From contig CAIOVE010000037.1 in the NCBI GenBank assembly GCA_903861645.1, positions 57,341 through 121,340 of the forward strand: a stretch of DNA of 64,000 bases, written 5' to 3'. Positions 63,893 to 64,000 of this stretch are shown here, piece by piece. Below the pieces are notes generated by a model that was given only the letters and a program-made list of their open reading frames with translations, searched no databases and had not been told where the DNA came from. How positions within the stretch are numbered: position 1 is the first letter of the stretch; each line of letters starts with the position of its first letter. The translations under genes were made by a program, and so were the position numbers. The stretch comes from an uncultured Hyphomicrobiales bacterium (lineage in GTDB: Bacteria > Pseudomonadota > Alphaproteobacteria > Rhizobiales > Beijerinckiaceae).

Positions 63893-64000
63893 AGCCGGAT
63901 GCAGGCGATTTGAACGAAGCCTCCGAACGTTTCGGCGAGCTTGTCGTATCTCGTCGCGAAGCGCCGGGCATTCTTGAGTTTGTTGAAGCATCGCTCGATG
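63862..64000 (-). mobile_element. IS5-family transposase, C-terminal end (IS continues past window)
   Basis: Minus strand, stop codon at 63862-63864. The last 45 residues read IERCFNKLKNARRFATRYDK, LAETFGGF, and end RLWMRYFVNET, which I recognise as the C terminus of IS5/IS427-type DDE transposases (the catalytic Glu of ERCFNKLK is included). The element's end, near TTAGGTCTCGTTGACAAAG, probably includes the terminal inverted repeat. It interrupts the FAD monooxygenase gene. The rest of the element is outside the window. Confidence 0.85.

Noticed and set aside
63893..63991. 33-codon further extension of the IS-disrupted monooxygenase
   Set aside because: It lies fully within the transposase coding end in another frame; ATG 63892 already restores the family-like N-terminal length.
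1..64000. CRISPR arrays, tRNA and rRNA genes
   Set aside because: No regularly spaced repeats and no cloverleaf or rRNA-like stretch noticed on reading; a tRNAscan or Infernal run would be the decisive check.

Overview
The window is high-GC, gene-dense chromosomal DNA that fits an alphaproteobacterium of the Hyphomicrobiales (Rhizobiales). At the left edge the first 52 codons of a gene read as the ChvI response regulator of that order. Two intergenic sites match the CtrA binding pattern TTAA-N7-TTAA, and many junctions are ATGA or GTGA stop/start overlaps. No rRNA, tRNA or CRISPR array was seen. The species cannot be named from the sequence.

Layout. (1) 1-5.5 kb: chvI end, a luciferase-like flavin monooxygenase, a nickel/cobalt permease, and an alpha/beta hydrolase followed by a UbiD-type decarboxylase. 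(2) 5.6-15.6 kb: a sugar-making and sugar-transfer locus. An SDR, a radical SAM/SPASM protein and a methyltransferase lie on the plus strand. They converge on a minus-strand run, in transcription order rfbH, GtrA protein, NeuB-SAF-cupin fusion, TPP-dependent lyase, NAD-sugar epimerase/reductase, GT2. CtrA-like boxes lie in front of rfbH and of the NeuB fusion. (3) 15.8-19.9 kb: a compact operon of FAD oxidoreductase, aconitase X large and small subunits, and a solute-binding protein. (4) 19.9-39.8 kb: an exopolysaccharide/O-antigen-type locus. It holds two paralogous GT-C-like membrane proteins flanking a GtrB-like transferase, two GT4s, a WecB/TagA/CpsF transferase, a Wzx flippase, a Wzy-type polymerase, a GumC/Wzc-like co-polymerase with an apparent frameshift, an acyltransferase, a WcaJ-type initiating transferase, a JmjC-like protein, a FemAB/CelD-like acyltransferase and ManC. 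No Wza-type outer-membrane exporter was found.

(5) 39.9-55.1 kb: release factor 3, then two RND efflux systems: a one-permease pair, and a four-gene MdtABC-like set (outer-membrane factor, adaptor, two different permeases) joined by 4-bp overlaps. (6) 55.3-60.1 kb: a FAD aromatic-hydroxylase-type enzyme, two orphan periplasmic binding proteins (SsuA/NMT1 type and Bug type) and a MetE-C-terminal-like protein. (7) 60.2-62.2 kb: a fasciclin-domain protein, an ECF sigma factor and an RskA-type anti-sigma factor, closed by a strong bidirectional hairpin. (8) 62.3-64 kb: a second FAD monooxygenase whose 5' end has been replaced by the end of an IS5-type element running off the window.

How it works together. 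The two glycan loci could cooperate: 5.6-15.6 kb would make and attach an unusual 3,6-dideoxy and possibly branched sugar, and 19.9-39.8 kb would build, flip and polymerise a lipid-linked repeat. The most interesting unit is the CtrA-box-associated sugar cassette, which joins RfbH, a TPP lyase, a NeuB-SAF-cupin fusion, an SDR and a radical SAM protein but lacks the usual CDP-sugar supply genes in this window. Its product is inference only.
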